From: Actinobacteria bacterium IMCC26256
GTDB lineage: Bacteria > Actinomycetota > Acidimicrobiia > IMCC26256
DNA: 64,000 bases
Assembly (NCBI GenBank): GCA_001023575.1
Contig: CP011489.1
Span: 1,301,001-1,365,000, forward strand
Reading direction: 5' to 3'
Below the pieces are notes generated by a model, which searched no databases, was not told the DNA's origin, and was given only the letters and a program-made list of their open reading frames with translations. This document shows, piece after piece, positions 34,745-42,824 of this stretch (the stretch's first letter is position 1; the number at the start of each line of letters is the position of its first letter). Position numbers and translations under genes: made by a program.

Positions 34745-35707
34745 CTAGCTGCCTGAGAATTCTTTCATCGGCTCTGCGTAGAACTGCGAATACCACTTCC
34801 GGAACTTCAATATTGGTCCGTCGGTATCAGCAAGTGCAGGTACCGGTAGGAATGTTTTATTCTCCCAAATCGGCGTGTCTTCGACAACCTGCTTGTTGAT
34901 CTCCTTCACAAATGCCGATGCAACGCTTGAAGTAAGTGCCGCATCTTCAAATTTGCGAACCGTGAAGTTGAAACGAACGATGCAGGTCTCATCATCGATC
35001 GGAGTGGTTGTAGCGATGTTGATCGCATCAACGATGCCCGAGAACCAGACCTTGGAGAAGCCAGGGCCGTAGTTATAGACATCGATTCGTCCCCAGGTTG
35101 TTCCCCGAGGGGTTACATATGACTGCTTTGAGAGCATCACAGAGCACGGGCCATCGGTGTCGTATTTCTCGACCTCTGCAACCGTCTCAGTACCATGCAC
35201 AAAGAGGAAATGGGCGGGGTCCGCACTGTTCTCCATCATTTCCTGTGGGACAGTCTTGATCACGTACTCAGAGCTGTAGTACTCACTCCAGCCGTCGTCG
35301 CCGATCTCGGATATCTCCTCGACCTCCCACATTGGAGCGATCTCTGGATCTGGGTGGCGCCACGCAAGAACAAAACCATTGCGCACTACTACCGGATAGG
35401 TACGCAGGCGCGCTTTGCGATTGACCTTCTCTGAGTATGGAATCTCTAGGCACGTGCCACTGCCGTCAAAACGCCACCCGTGGAACGGACATGTAATGGC
35501 ACCATCAGAGACCTGGCCGCCCTTACCTAAATGCGCCCCGAGGTGCGGGCAGAAGGCATCCTGTAGGTGATACTCCCCTGCTTGATCGCGCCAGAGAACT
35601 AGTTCAGAACTCCAATATTGAAGTGCTTTTACGCCTCCGGGCTCCAGATCATCTGGGTATGCAACCTGAAACCAGCCGTAAGGGTGTGGAAACGGGAATC
35701 TGCTCAT
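34745..35707 (-). CDS. Rieske non-heme iron oxygenase (KshA/Neverland-like)
   Basis: The 320-residue protein has a Rieske domain with C53-X-H55 and C73-X2-H76 (CPHLGAH, CPFHGW) and a catalytic domain with the mononuclear iron ligands in ENSADPAHFLFVH (D163, H166, H171). The opening FPHPYGWFQVAYPDDLEPGGVKALQYW and IPYSEKVNRKARLRTYPVV resemble the sterol/3-ketosteroid 9-hydroxylase and Neverland group more than the aromatic-ring dioxygenases. It would need a separate reductase, none of which is adjacent. ATG 35707 has GGAG six bases upstream. Substrate unassigned. Confidence 0.88.
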   Translation of the reverse strand: MSRFPFPHPYGWFQVAYPDDLEPGGVKALQYWSSELVLWRDQAGEYHLQDAFCPHLGAHLGKGGQVSDGAITCPFHGWRFDGSGTCLEIPYSEKVNRKARLRTYPVVVRNGFVLAWRHPDPEIAPMWEVEEISEIGDDGWSEYYSSEYVIKTVPQEMMENSADPAHFLFVHGTETVAEVEKYDTDGPCSVMLSKQSYVTPRGTTWGRIDVYNYGPGFSKVWFSGIVDAINIATTTPIDDETCIVRFNFTVRKFEDAALTSSVASAFVKEINKQVVEDTPIWENKTFLPVPALADTDGPILKFRKWYSQFYAEPMKEFSGS

Positions 35708-35882
35708 CTACTACTCCATGTTTGCATAGCTAAATGGTCTCTGAACTAAATGAAACGACTCTCTATTCTCACACTTTTTCGCAACCCATGTAGAACAGTG
35801 ACTCAATTCTTCAGATATCACTGTCTAATCGCCAAGACAGGCAAGGCTAGATAAGTAGATCTATCTCGAGTTGGGCTACTTA

Positions 35883-37280
35883 TTAGCGCGGATCGCAAGC
35901 ATAAAGAGTTCGTCGCCCCGAGGGAAGTTTTAGGCTTGAGGTGACCTCAAAACGAAGAGCGAGGAGACGCTCAAATTCCTCGATTCTGTAATCAGGGAAC
36001 ATTCCCGCCTCCTTGTTTCCTAGAAGTCGCTCAGCCATCGGATCGTGTGGCTCTACGAACTCCACGATGAGCCTACCCCCGAGATCAGCAAACCAATCAA
36101 CGATTTGAACTAGTGGAACATTTGCAGCCAGCGCCATGTGATGCACCAGTGCTAATGCAAGAACAAGATCGGGCTTGCCGCGATCGGTAAACGCTTTACG
36201 TTCGGTGCCTCGCCATCCGCGCGCCGGAGACGGGTCTACAAGATTCATAACGATTGGAAGAATATTGGTAATTCCATCTGCTTTGAAGGACCGGTACATT
36301 GCATCGACGGTCACATCGTCGTAATCAACTGCGATTACTTGCGTCGCGTGTTTAGCTATTAGGCGTGAATAGGCTCCGTCGTTAGCACCAAGATCCCAGG
36401 CGACCCCAATCTCTCCGGAACTCGCTGCATCAGATACAAAGCGCTCCTTAGCCTCTCGATCTTCTTCAGAGTAGGAGCATGTAGAGCGGTAGGCGCTCCA
36501 TCCAGAATCAGCGCGGTCGCTCGTAAGGCCGCTCACCGTTTTAAGAAGCTTCTTAGCTAAGGCCTTATTGAGCTCTGCACCGAATCCAGATTTCCCTAGA
36601 TCTTCCTGAGTTTTACGACCACCACGATCAAACCTCTTATCTGTGGCGGCCTGCAGCGTGACGTTTCGCATCACTCCTTTTCGGTACTTCCTGGTACCTC
36701 TAAGAAGATGATTCATCTCCCCTGGAGTTATGCCATCGAGGTGCCCCATCAGAGTCCTTTGAAACGGAATATCTAGGTAGGCCTCGAGCATCAAAGGGTA
36801 GAGAATCGTCTGGCAGAACTGTCGGTAACCAATCCATGGCCCTGCTCGGACAGGTTCAAACGAACCTATGTCAATAAAAACTGGTTTCACTCCCTGAAAT
36901 TGTAGGTTGAAGGAATATCCGTCCTTCATGGAGACCCCATTCTCCAAACATGTCAGCAGAATTTCTAGGTGAAGCGCCCCAGCATCCTGGAGCATTGAGA
37001 ATGACCATTCATATGGGTAGGAGATGAAGGGGACCCGTTGGTGCTCTAAAACAGCGGAGAACCTTCCTGCAATCTCAGCGGGTACCTCACCATCGCTTAA
37101 TTGACGCGTTCCTATAATTTTGCCGGAATTGCTAAGGCTCTCGAAAGATTCAGTCGCAGAGAATACGGAGAAATCCTCCGCAGCACTGGCATCAAGCCCG
37201 CGCAACACGCGCCCATTCAAGTAAATGACTGCATTTGCTGGATCTCGGAAAGAACCTGATTCATTTATTAACAAACCCAT
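35883..37280 (-). CDS. NoeA-like SAM-dependent methyltransferase
   Basis: The 465-residue protein resembles nodulation-protein NoeA-like methyltransferases found in polysaccharide loci. The N-terminal half (VPFISYPYEWSFSMLQDAGALH, GVKPVFIDIGSFEP) is family-specific and of unknown role. The C-terminal Rossmann methyltransferase domain has motif I AWDLGANDGAYS and VIAVDYDD, then VLALALVHHMALA. No signal peptide is seen. A 48-residue membrane protein gene lies 66 bases upstream in the same direction and is probably cotranscribed. The acceptor, perhaps a surface glycan, is inferred from family context only. Confidence 0.82.
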   Translation of the reverse strand: MGLLINESGSFRDPANAVIYLNGRVLRGLDASAAEDFSVFSATESFESLSNSGKIIGTRQLSDGEVPAEIAGRFSAVLEHQRVPFISYPYEWSFSMLQDAGALHLEILLTCLENGVSMKDGYSFNLQFQGVKPVFIDIGSFEPVRAGPWIGYRQFCQTILYPLMLEAYLDIPFQRTLMGHLDGITPGEMNHLLRGTRKYRKGVMRNVTLQAATDKRFDRGGRKTQEDLGKSGFGAELNKALAKKLLKTVSGLTSDRADSGWSAYRSTCSYSEEDREAKERFVSDAASSGEIGVAWDLGANDGAYSRLIAKHATQVIAVDYDDVTVDAMYRSFKADGITNILPIVMNLVDPSPARGWRGTERKAFTDRGKPDLVLALALVHHMALAANVPLVQIVDWFADLGGRLIVEFVEPHDPMAERLLGNKEAGMFPDYRIEEFERLLALRFEVTSSLKLPSGRRTLYACDPR

Positions 37281-37346
37281 TTCACTCCACCATGCGAAAA
37301 AGGAGGGCAGCTGTCAATTAACCGCAGCAGCACAGAATAATCATCC

Positions 37347-37493
37347 TCAGGAAGCTTTGTCGTTGCTCTTTTTAGATCCCTTTATACGAGCGATCTGCAT
37401 CTTCAAAAAGACCACCACACCAGTAAATCCAGCGGCGATTGCGCCACCAATCATTCCTGCACTCGTTCCGTCTAGATACGCAAGGTTTCTCAA
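37347..37493 (-). CDS. Small single-pass membrane protein upstream of the NoeA-like gene
   Basis: This 48-residue product reads from TTG 37493, chosen because GAGGAG lies five bases upstream. It has the pattern LAYLDGTSAGMIGGAIAAGF followed by a hydrophobic helix (TGVVVFLKM) and a basic C-terminus ending in Lys/Ser. Short proteins of the type YLDPGTGS plus one helix plus basic tail are, from memory, often found beside NoeA-like methyltransferases. A longer in-frame version back to ATG 37574 has no ribosome site. Function unknown. Confidence 0.6.
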   Translation of the reverse strand: MRNLAYLDGTSAGMIGGAIAAGFTGVVVFLKMQIARIKGSKKSNDKAS

Positions 37494-37690
37494 GACTTCT
37501 CCTCTGTAGTGGAGCCCCACCCTGTTTTCTGTTAGGCGTAATCCCCAAACCGTACTAAGAGATCCAACGCCCAAATACCATTCCTAGCAAAAGGTTCAGA
37601 GGCCTCTAGATCACGCATTCAACGAATGCCAGTTCAATAGACGTCATCTCTGCTCGCTTGGATTAGCCAGGTCCTGCCTTAAAAAATGAG

Positions 37691-37762
37691 AGCGGACGAC
37701 GGGATTCGAACCCGCGACCCTCACCTTGGCAAGGTGATGCTCTACCGCTGAGCCACGTCCGC
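37691..37762 (-). tRNA. tRNA-Gly(GCC)
   Basis: A complete 72-nt minus-strand cloverleaf has acceptor GCGGACG/CGTCCGC, D-arm GCTC/GAGC, anticodon stem TCACC/GGTGA with loop TTGCCAA (anticodon GCC), T-arm GCGGG/CCCGT, and discriminator T. CCA is not encoded. Confidence 0.96.
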
Positions 37763-37874
37763 GTAACGAGGCAACTCTAGCAAGCACAGACCTGCCTCTG
37801 GTCACCGCAACCATGAGTTTCTACGCGTAGTCTCTTAAGGCGGCCGATCGCCGGCCCACCTGATAGGAGTGAAT

Positions 37875-38780
37875 ATGAAAATCGGTATCTTTGGCGGAGC
37901 GGCAGTAGACCAAGGACTCGCTGCGGTAAGGCGTGCTGCAGCCACGGCAGAGTCTGACGGTTTTGCTGCCTTCTGGCTACCGCAGATTTTCGGCCTTGAC
38001 GCCCTAGCAGCCCTCACGCTCGTAGGGGCTGAGACGCCGCGGATCGAACTAGGCACTGCTGTAGTACCTACCTACCCGCGTCATCCCATTACTCTCGCCG
38101 CTCAGGCCCTCACTGTTCAGGCAGCATCAGGGAATCGCTTAACCCTGGGCATTGGACTATCCCACCAGTTCGTCATCGAAGAAATGTTTGGTTACTCATT
38201 TGAGAAACCAGCGCGCCACATGGACGAGTATCTAAAAGCTCTCGTACCGTTACTCAATGGCCAGCCGGCGGATATAGATGGTGAGACACTTAAGGTCCAC
38301 GCCTCTATAGGTGTCCCCGACGCAACTCCTCCATCGCTGCTCGTCGCAGCTCTCGGGCCAATCATGCTTCGGCTAGCAGGCGAGCAATCCGACGGCACCA
38401 TTACTTGGATGACCGGGCCGAGAACAATCGAGTCCTTTACGGTTCCAACTATCGCTGCAGCTGCGGCATCTGTCGGGCGCGAGGCTCCGCGTATCGCAGT
38501 CGGTCTACCTATCTGTGTTACCGACGACACGCCGGGGGCACGCTCACGCGCCGCGGAGATCTTCTCTGTCTACGGATTTCTGCCTTCCTACAGGGCGATG
38601 CTTGATCGTGAGGGAGCCGAGGGGCCAGCAGATGTTGCGATTGTTGGTAATGAAGCAGAGGTGGCAGCCCAGGTTGGGCGCCTAGCCGATGCAGGGGTCA
38701 CTGATTTTGCAGCCGCTGAGTTCGGTGGCACTGCAGATGAGGTGCGCCGCACTCGCGACACGCTTCGCAGCCTTCTGTAG
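37875..38780 (+). CDS. LLM-class (probably F420-dependent) oxidoreductase
   Basis: The 301-residue TIM-barrel protein belongs to the luciferase-like monooxygenase superfamily, whose actinobacterial members mostly use F420. It begins MKIGIFGG and shows the strand and loop patterns FAAFWLPQIFGLDALAALT, IELGTAVVPTYPRHPITLAAQALT and RLTLGIGLSHQFVIE, with the C-terminal substrate region typical of the TIGR03564-like group. ATG 37875 is chosen over GTG 37869 because GGAG lies at the correct distance. It converges on a second LLM gene. Substrate unknown. Confidence 0.88.
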   Translation: MKIGIFGGAAVDQGLAAVRRAAATAESDGFAAFWLPQIFGLDALAALTLVGAETPRIELGTAVVPTYPRHPITLAAQALTVQAASGNRLTLGIGLSHQFVIEEMFGYSFEKPARHMDEYLKALVPLLNGQPADIDGETLKVHASIGVPDATPPSLLVAALGPIMLRLAGEQSDGTITWMTGPRTIESFTVPTIAAAAASVGREAPRIAVGLPICVTDDTPGARSRAAEIFSVYGFLPSYRAMLDREGAEGPADVAIVGNEAEVAAQVGRLADAGVTDFAAAEFGGTADEVRRTRDTLRSLL

Positions 38781-38792
38781 CTCCGGCTGCAG

Positions 38793-39728
38793 TTATGACC
38801 CTGCGAGTCGCTCCACGACTGGTGCAAGCAACTCAAAGTTGTCGTTCCCGAATACAACATTCGAGACGCCCCATACTTCTCGTCGCTCAATAAGGGTCTC
38901 GCAGATCTCATCAATGGTTCCCGCAAGAACTACGCCGGCCCCAAGTGCCTCTTCGGCATCGATGCCGAACATCGGAGCCATCGCCTCTGCGTAGGACTGG
39001 CGATCGTCAGTAACAGCAGCAACGAAGTATCGAATCTGCAGCTCTAACGAATCGAACCTCTCCCCTGCTCCTTCTTTGATCCACTCAATCTTCTGAGCAG
39101 TCATTGAAGCGATCGAATCCTGCGCTGCATCTTGAGTAATCGCACCTGCTCGCAGATTGGGATTAATGCCGATGATGTCTGCATGACGCCCAGCAAGGCG
39201 CAGCACTCTGGGCCCTCCACCTCCAATGAGTATGGGCGGACCAGGCCGCTGAATTGGGGGTGGCGTCGCAGTGTGATTGGTAACCGTGTAGTGGTCACCA
39301 GAGAAGGAGAACTCCTCGCCACTCCAGCATCCTTTGATCACCTGAAGCGCCTCCTCAAGGCGCTCGATGCGAAGCCCAGGACGATCATAGGGAATTCCGA
39401 GTTGCTCATAATCAACCTGCATCCAACCAGCACCGATTCCGAGATCAACACGGCCATCTGAGAGAACATCGAGGGTGGCAATTTCTTTTGCAAGAATTGC
39501 CGGGTGCTTGTAGTCATTTGCAAAGACAAGCGCACTGACACGGAGATCGGTAGTGACGGCTGCGGCCATGCTGAGCACAACCATCGGGGCAAGGTCAGTA
39601 TCTACAAAGTGGTCTGGAGCGTAGAGAGTCGTGTACCCGAGCGACTCAATTTTGAGGGCTAATTCCTTGAACTCGCTAGACGAGAGATTGCCGCCTATTT
39701 GAACGCCGAACTTAAAGGGATGGTTCAT
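38793..39728 (-). CDS. LLM-class (probably F420-dependent) oxidoreductase, second family
   Basis: The 311-residue protein is a luciferase-like oxidoreductase of the TIGR03621-like group. It shows FGVQIGG, YTTLYAPDHFVDTDLAPMV, HPAILAKEIATLDVLSDGRVDLGIGAGW and the cofactor-phosphate region PPILIGGGGPRVLRLAGRHADI. It is only distantly similar to its convergent neighbour at 37875, so they are not a recent duplication. ATG 39728 is preceded by AAGGAG. It may be cotranscribed with dut, 46 bases upstream. Substrate unknown. Confidence 0.9.
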   Translation of the reverse strand: MNHPFKFGVQIGGNLSSSEFKELALKIESLGYTTLYAPDHFVDTDLAPMVVLSMAAAVTTDLRVSALVFANDYKHPAILAKEIATLDVLSDGRVDLGIGAGWMQVDYEQLGIPYDRPGLRIERLEEALQVIKGCWSGEEFSFSGDHYTVTNHTATPPPIQRPGPPILIGGGGPRVLRLAGRHADIIGINPNLRAGAITQDAAQDSIASMTAQKIEWIKEGAGERFDSLELQIRYFVAAVTDDRQSYAEAMAPMFGIDAEEALGAGVVLAGTIDEICETLIERREVWGVSNVVFGNDNFELLAPVVERLAGS

Positions 39729-39774
39729 TACCTGCTCCTTGTTAAAATATTTCTCGACCTATTCTCGTCATCAC

Positions 39775-40209
39775 TCATCGCCCGGTTGATCCCCATCCTT
39801 CGAGACTTCGTTCGCTCTCGTCAAGGTTTAAGACCTCGTTCCATTCGATCCGCTCAAAGCGTTGAATCACTAACTGGGCGATCCTGTCCCCGACCTCAAC
39901 TAGATAATCAGCAGTTGGGTCGGTATTTACTAGCAGCACTTTGATTTCATCTCTGTAGCCAGAATCAATCAAACCGGGAGTATTGAGACAAGTCACTCCA
40001 TGACGCAGAGCCAGGCCTGACCGAGGCTGAATAAAGCCTGCGAAGCCATCAGGGATACCAATCGCTATGCCGGTCCCAATCAGCGCACGACCGCCTCCAG
40101 CAGCAAGTGAGACCCTCTCGCGAGAGCAGAGGTCATACCCTGCATCTCCAATGTGCTGAGCGGCAGGCAGCGAAGACTCGAGGCTGAGGCGTTGAATATT
40201 TATCTGCAC
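39775..40209 (-). CDS. dut: Deoxyuridine triphosphate nucleotidohydrolase (dUTPase)
   Basis: Dut hydrolyses dUTP to dUMP and pyrophosphate, keeping uracil out of DNA and feeding dTMP synthesis. The 144-residue trimeric-type enzyme has motif 1 DAGYDL, motif 2 PRSGLA, motif 3 LNTPGLIDSGYRDEIKV with the catalytic Asp, motif 4 GDRIAQLVI, and a C-terminal motif 5 that reads RSLEGWGSTG instead of the common RGxGGFGSTG. The GTG at 40209 fits the family N-terminus; no strong ribosome site is present, and the frame continues upstream. Confidence 0.93.
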   Translation of the reverse strand: MQINIQRLSLESSLPAAQHIGDAGYDLCSRERVSLAAGGGRALIGTGIAIGIPDGFAGFIQPRSGLALRHGVTCLNTPGLIDSGYRDEIKVLLVNTDPTADYLVEVGDRIAQLVIQRFERIEWNEVLNLDESERSLEGWGSTGR

Positions 40210-40321
40210 ATCTTGAACATTATTCCAAAAGGGGGGCGTAATCCCGGAGCCCAGCCAGATGTAGGAGGATTGCGCTGAGATAGATCAGCATGAAGGTGAC
40301 TAGGGGGTCCGCCACCACTGC

Positions 40322-41221
40322 CTACCGAACAGGTTCTAATTTCTCTAATTCGACTCGCTCTGCAATTGCACCGCGCCGCGACATACTTATGACTGCAATG
40401 ACTGAGATCACGACTCCAGCAAGCAGAACGCCATTGGATCCCCCGACCAGTTTGATGCCGGATAGGAGCAGCACCGACATCAGTGCTGGACGCACAAATG
40501 AGTTTGCTGCTTTAGACGACAAGTGGGCACCGAACCAAACCGCTGGTATACCTCCGATTAGCAGAGCAAAGGTAAGCCCAAACTCAACACTCCCGAATAG
40601 TAAATGCCCAAGCGCAGCGGCACCTACTAGTGGAATTGCCTGCACAAGGTCAGTGCCCACAAGCTCCGAGGTAGTTAGGCCCGGATACAGGAGCATGAGA
40701 CCGACGATCATCAGCGATCCAGACCCAACACTCGTTAGGCCAACTATGAGCCCCCCAAATACCCCAATGCAGAGAGTCAGGAGCGGTCGCACCCGAGCAC
40801 GCTGAGCCATAGGAATTGAAGTATCGATTACATTCTGCTCTCGACGCCGACCGAGTAATGCTCGAAGCGCCATAGCCGAACTTGCGACAATGAGCGTTGC
40901 ACCTAAGAAAATCTTCATTCGTTCAGCAAAATCTGGCCCAGCCATGACGTCGAGAATCACTGCTCCAAGGAATGCTGAAGGAACAGATCCGATTACTAGC
41001 CACCTGACCACAGGTGTATGGACCGTACCCTTGCGGATATGCACTCCACCGCCGATCGGCTTCATCACAAGGGCTGCGAGGAGGTCGCTTGAAACCGCCG
41101 TCAGAGGGGTAACTCCAAAGACCAAAACAAGAATTGGGGTCATCAAGGCGCCTCCCCCCATTCCTGTGAGACCGACTACAAAACCAACTAACGCCCCTGC
41201 CACAACGACCCAAATATCCAT
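40322..41221 (-). CDS. TauE/SafE-family sulfite/sulfonate exporter-like membrane protein
   Basis: The 299-residue protein has about eight membrane helices in two homologous halves, each opening with a Gly-rich motif: VGLTGMGGGALMTPIL and VGLTSVGSGSLMIVGL. This is the TauE/SafE (DUF81) pattern for export of sulfite or organosulfonates. ATG 41221 is chosen since AGGAG lies eight bases upstream; the in-frame GTG at 41278 adds a polar leader. It is divergent from an Rrf2 regulator and near cysQDN, which supports a role in sulfur balance, likely sulfite efflux (inference). Confidence 0.88.
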   Translation of the reverse strand: MDIWVVVAGALVGFVVGLTGMGGGALMTPILVLVFGVTPLTAVSSDLLAALVMKPIGGGVHIRKGTVHTPVVRWLVIGSVPSAFLGAVILDVMAGPDFAERMKIFLGATLIVASSAMALRALLGRRREQNVIDTSIPMAQRARVRPLLTLCIGVFGGLIVGLTSVGSGSLMIVGLMLLYPGLTTSELVGTDLVQAIPLVGAAALGHLLFGSVEFGLTFALLIGGIPAVWFGAHLSSKAANSFVRPALMSVLLLSGIKLVGGSNGVLLAGVVISVIAVISMSRRGAIAERVELEKLEPVR

Positions 41222-41325
41222 TCTCGGAACTCCTGTTCTCTCGATCTGAGCAATGTGGGCAGACCCCGAGACCGCCAAAGGCCCCCATAAAGCACTTACA
41301 GTTCCGGGGTTGAGGTAATCTCTGG

Positions 41326-41363
41326 ACTAAACCGATAAATTCTATAAATTCTACCGATTTAGT
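41326..41363. promoter_or_regulatory. 38-bp imperfect palindrome between tauE-like and rrf2-like genes
   Basis: Fourteen of nineteen positions pair symmetrically, with outer arms ACTAAA/TTTAGT. The core is a perfect direct duplication of ATAAATTCT flanked by ACCG on both sides, and ACCGAT occurs twice. It lies between divergent start codons and is a strong candidate operator for the adjacent Rrf2 protein, probably overlapping a promoter (TATAAA). Confidence 0.7.
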
Positions 41364-41437
41364 TGGGAATGAGTTCAGTAGACACCGAAATTTCGTCGAT
41401 GTCAACCCCTATCTCTCTAATTTCTCAGGAGCGCAGT

Positions 41438-41896
41438 TTGAAGATCTCAGCAAAAACTGATTACGCCGTTAGGGCTGCGTGCGAACTCGCCGGCGCCGAG
41501 CCTGCAAAGCCGATCAAGGCCGAGACGCTCGCACAGTTGCAAGCCATCCCCGCGAATTTCCTCGAGAATATTTTGAGCGCTCTTAGGAACAGCGGGATAG
41601 TTCGCTCTCAACGTGGTGCCGTCGGTGGTTATTTTCTTGCTCGCCCGGCAGAGACAATCTCCCTCGCCGACATTATCCGAGCAGTCGATGGGCCGCTTGC
41701 AGCCGTACGCGGCGAGGCGCCTGAGGATCAAAATTACTCTGGAGCTGCTAGCAAAGTCGCAGATATTTGGGTCGCAGTGAGGGCATCCCTGCGCGTTGTA
41801 TTGGAAGAGACCACGCTTGCCGATCTAGTTGCTCAGAAATTACCTAAGCACGTTCAGGCACTCATTGACTCCCCCGATGCTTGGAGCCGGAGATGA
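41438..41896 (+). CDS. Rrf2-family transcriptional regulator, CymR-like (no cluster cysteines)
   Basis: The 152-residue winged-helix protein opens with the canonical LKISAKTDYAVRAACELA and has the family segments IPANFLENILSALRNSGIVRSQRGAVGGYFLARP. The start is TTG 41438 with AGGAG six bases upstream; the in-frame start at 41363 gives an atypical leader. Its only Cys is in AACELA, so it lacks the three Cys of IscR/NsrR-type iron-sulfur sensors and resembles apo-type Rrf2 members such as CymR, a cysteine-metabolism repressor. A 38-bp palindrome lies just upstream. Its stop overlaps the cysQ start by four bases. Control of sulfur genes is an inference. Confidence 0.9.
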   Translation: MKISAKTDYAVRAACELAGAEPAKPIKAETLAQLQAIPANFLENILSALRNSGIVRSQRGAVGGYFLARPAETISLADIIRAVDGPLAAVRGEAPEDQNYSGAASKVADIWVAVRASLRVVLEETTLADLVAQKLPKHVQALIDSPDAWSRR

Positions 41897-42633
41897 ATGA
41901 TCAAGAACTAGCTGTCAAGATTGCCGATGAAGCGGGAGCACTTCTTCTTAAGACGCGCGCCATGTTCGCTGGCGATGCTGGTGATAAGGCGCTTGGAGAC
42001 CAGGGAGATCGAGACGCCAATATCTACATTCTCGAGGCCCTGCGTTCTCAACGCCCTGACGACGCTGTGCTCTCCGAAGAGTCTGAGGATGACCACGCAC
42101 GCTTAAGTTCGAGTCGCGTCTGGATCGTCGACCCACTCGATGGAACTAGGGAGTACCGAGAGGGGCGAGACGACTGGGCCGTCCACATTGCACTCAGTAT
42201 CGACGGAGAACCAAGTCTCGGCGCAGTTGCCCTTCCATCTCTTGGCGTTGTCATGTCGACGCTCGAGCCGCCCGTTCTACCCACTCTGACCTCGAATCAG
42301 ATTCGCATGGTTGTGAGCCGAACCCGCCCATCCGCAATGACTCTGCATATCTGCGAAGTTATGGGGGGAGACCTCTTGGAGATGGGGTCTGCTGGGGCTA
42401 AGGCCATGGCAGTAGTGAGAGGCGAGGCAGAGATGTACGCACACTCAGGGGGTCAGTATCAATGGGATAACTGTGCGCCAGTCGCCGTAGCCGCTGCCGC
42501 AGGGCTCCACGTATCGCGCCTTGACGGCTCACCTCTCGTATACAACGGCCCTGATACCAGCCTCCCCGACCTGCTCATCTGCAGGCATGAATTCGCTAAA
42601 GAAGCGATATCTATAGCGAGAGGCGAAATCTGA
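41893..42633 (+). CDS. cysQ: 3'(2'),5'-bisphosphate nucleotidase CysQ
   Basis: CysQ removes the 3'-phosphate from PAP (and PAPS), clearing an inhibitor made during sulfate use. The 246-residue inositol-monophosphatase-fold protein has the metal-binding motifs LSEESEDD and VDPLDGTREYREGRDDWAVH, and the second motif QWDNCAPVAVAAAAG. ATG 41893 overlaps the Rrf2 stop, so regulator and enzyme are cotranslated. cysD follows 191 bases downstream. Confidence 0.92.
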   Translation: MNDQELAVKIADEAGALLLKTRAMFAGDAGDKALGDQGDRDANIYILEALRSQRPDDAVLSEESEDDHARLSSSRVWIVDPLDGTREYREGRDDWAVHIALSIDGEPSLGAVALPSLGVVMSTLEPPVLPTLTSNQIRMVVSRTRPSAMTLHICEVMGGDLLEMGSAGAKAMAVVRGEAEMYAHSGGQYQWDNCAPVAVAAAAGLHVSRLDGSPLVYNGPDTSLPDLLICRHEFAKEAISIARGEI

Positions 42634-42781
42634 TCTCCACCCCAAGGGCAGCGCATTCAATAGCCGCCCACTTGAGCCCCCAAACGTCGTCTGAATTGGA
42701 CCGAAATGCCAGTTCCGGCCGGTACACTCCATCCTTCGGGGGCAGCCATTCATAACTAATAATCTCATTAGCCACACCCAT
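42611..42781 (-). CDS. Possible small protein (56 residues) between cysQ and cysD
   Basis: A minus-strand frame starts at ATG 42781 and ends at TAG 42611, overlapping the cysQ 3' end by 23 bases. It begins MGVANEIISYEWLPPKDG and includes RPELAFRSNSDDVWGLKWAA and AALGVEIRFRLS, a protein-like composition with several Trp and balanced charges. The ribosome site is weak (TAGAG). It is proposed because it explains an otherwise empty 190-base gap; no family is recognised. Confidence 0.4.
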   Translation of the reverse strand: MGVANEIISYEWLPPKDGVYRPELAFRSNSDDVWGLKWAAIECAALGVEIRFRLSL

Positions 42782-42824
42782 GTGACTCTACCGATCAAAG
42801 ACTAAAACGCGAAAGGGTAAAATA

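Noticed and set aside
35821-35840. CTGTCT/AGACAG inverted repeat downstream of the NoeA-like gene
   Set aside because: Short stem, 8-base loop and no clear T-tract; possible but not supportable as a terminator.
38767-38790. GCAGCC/GGCTGC inverted repeat between the convergent LLM genes
   Set aside because: Only 6 bp with a 12-base loop, partly inside a coding end and without T-runs; too weak for a terminator.
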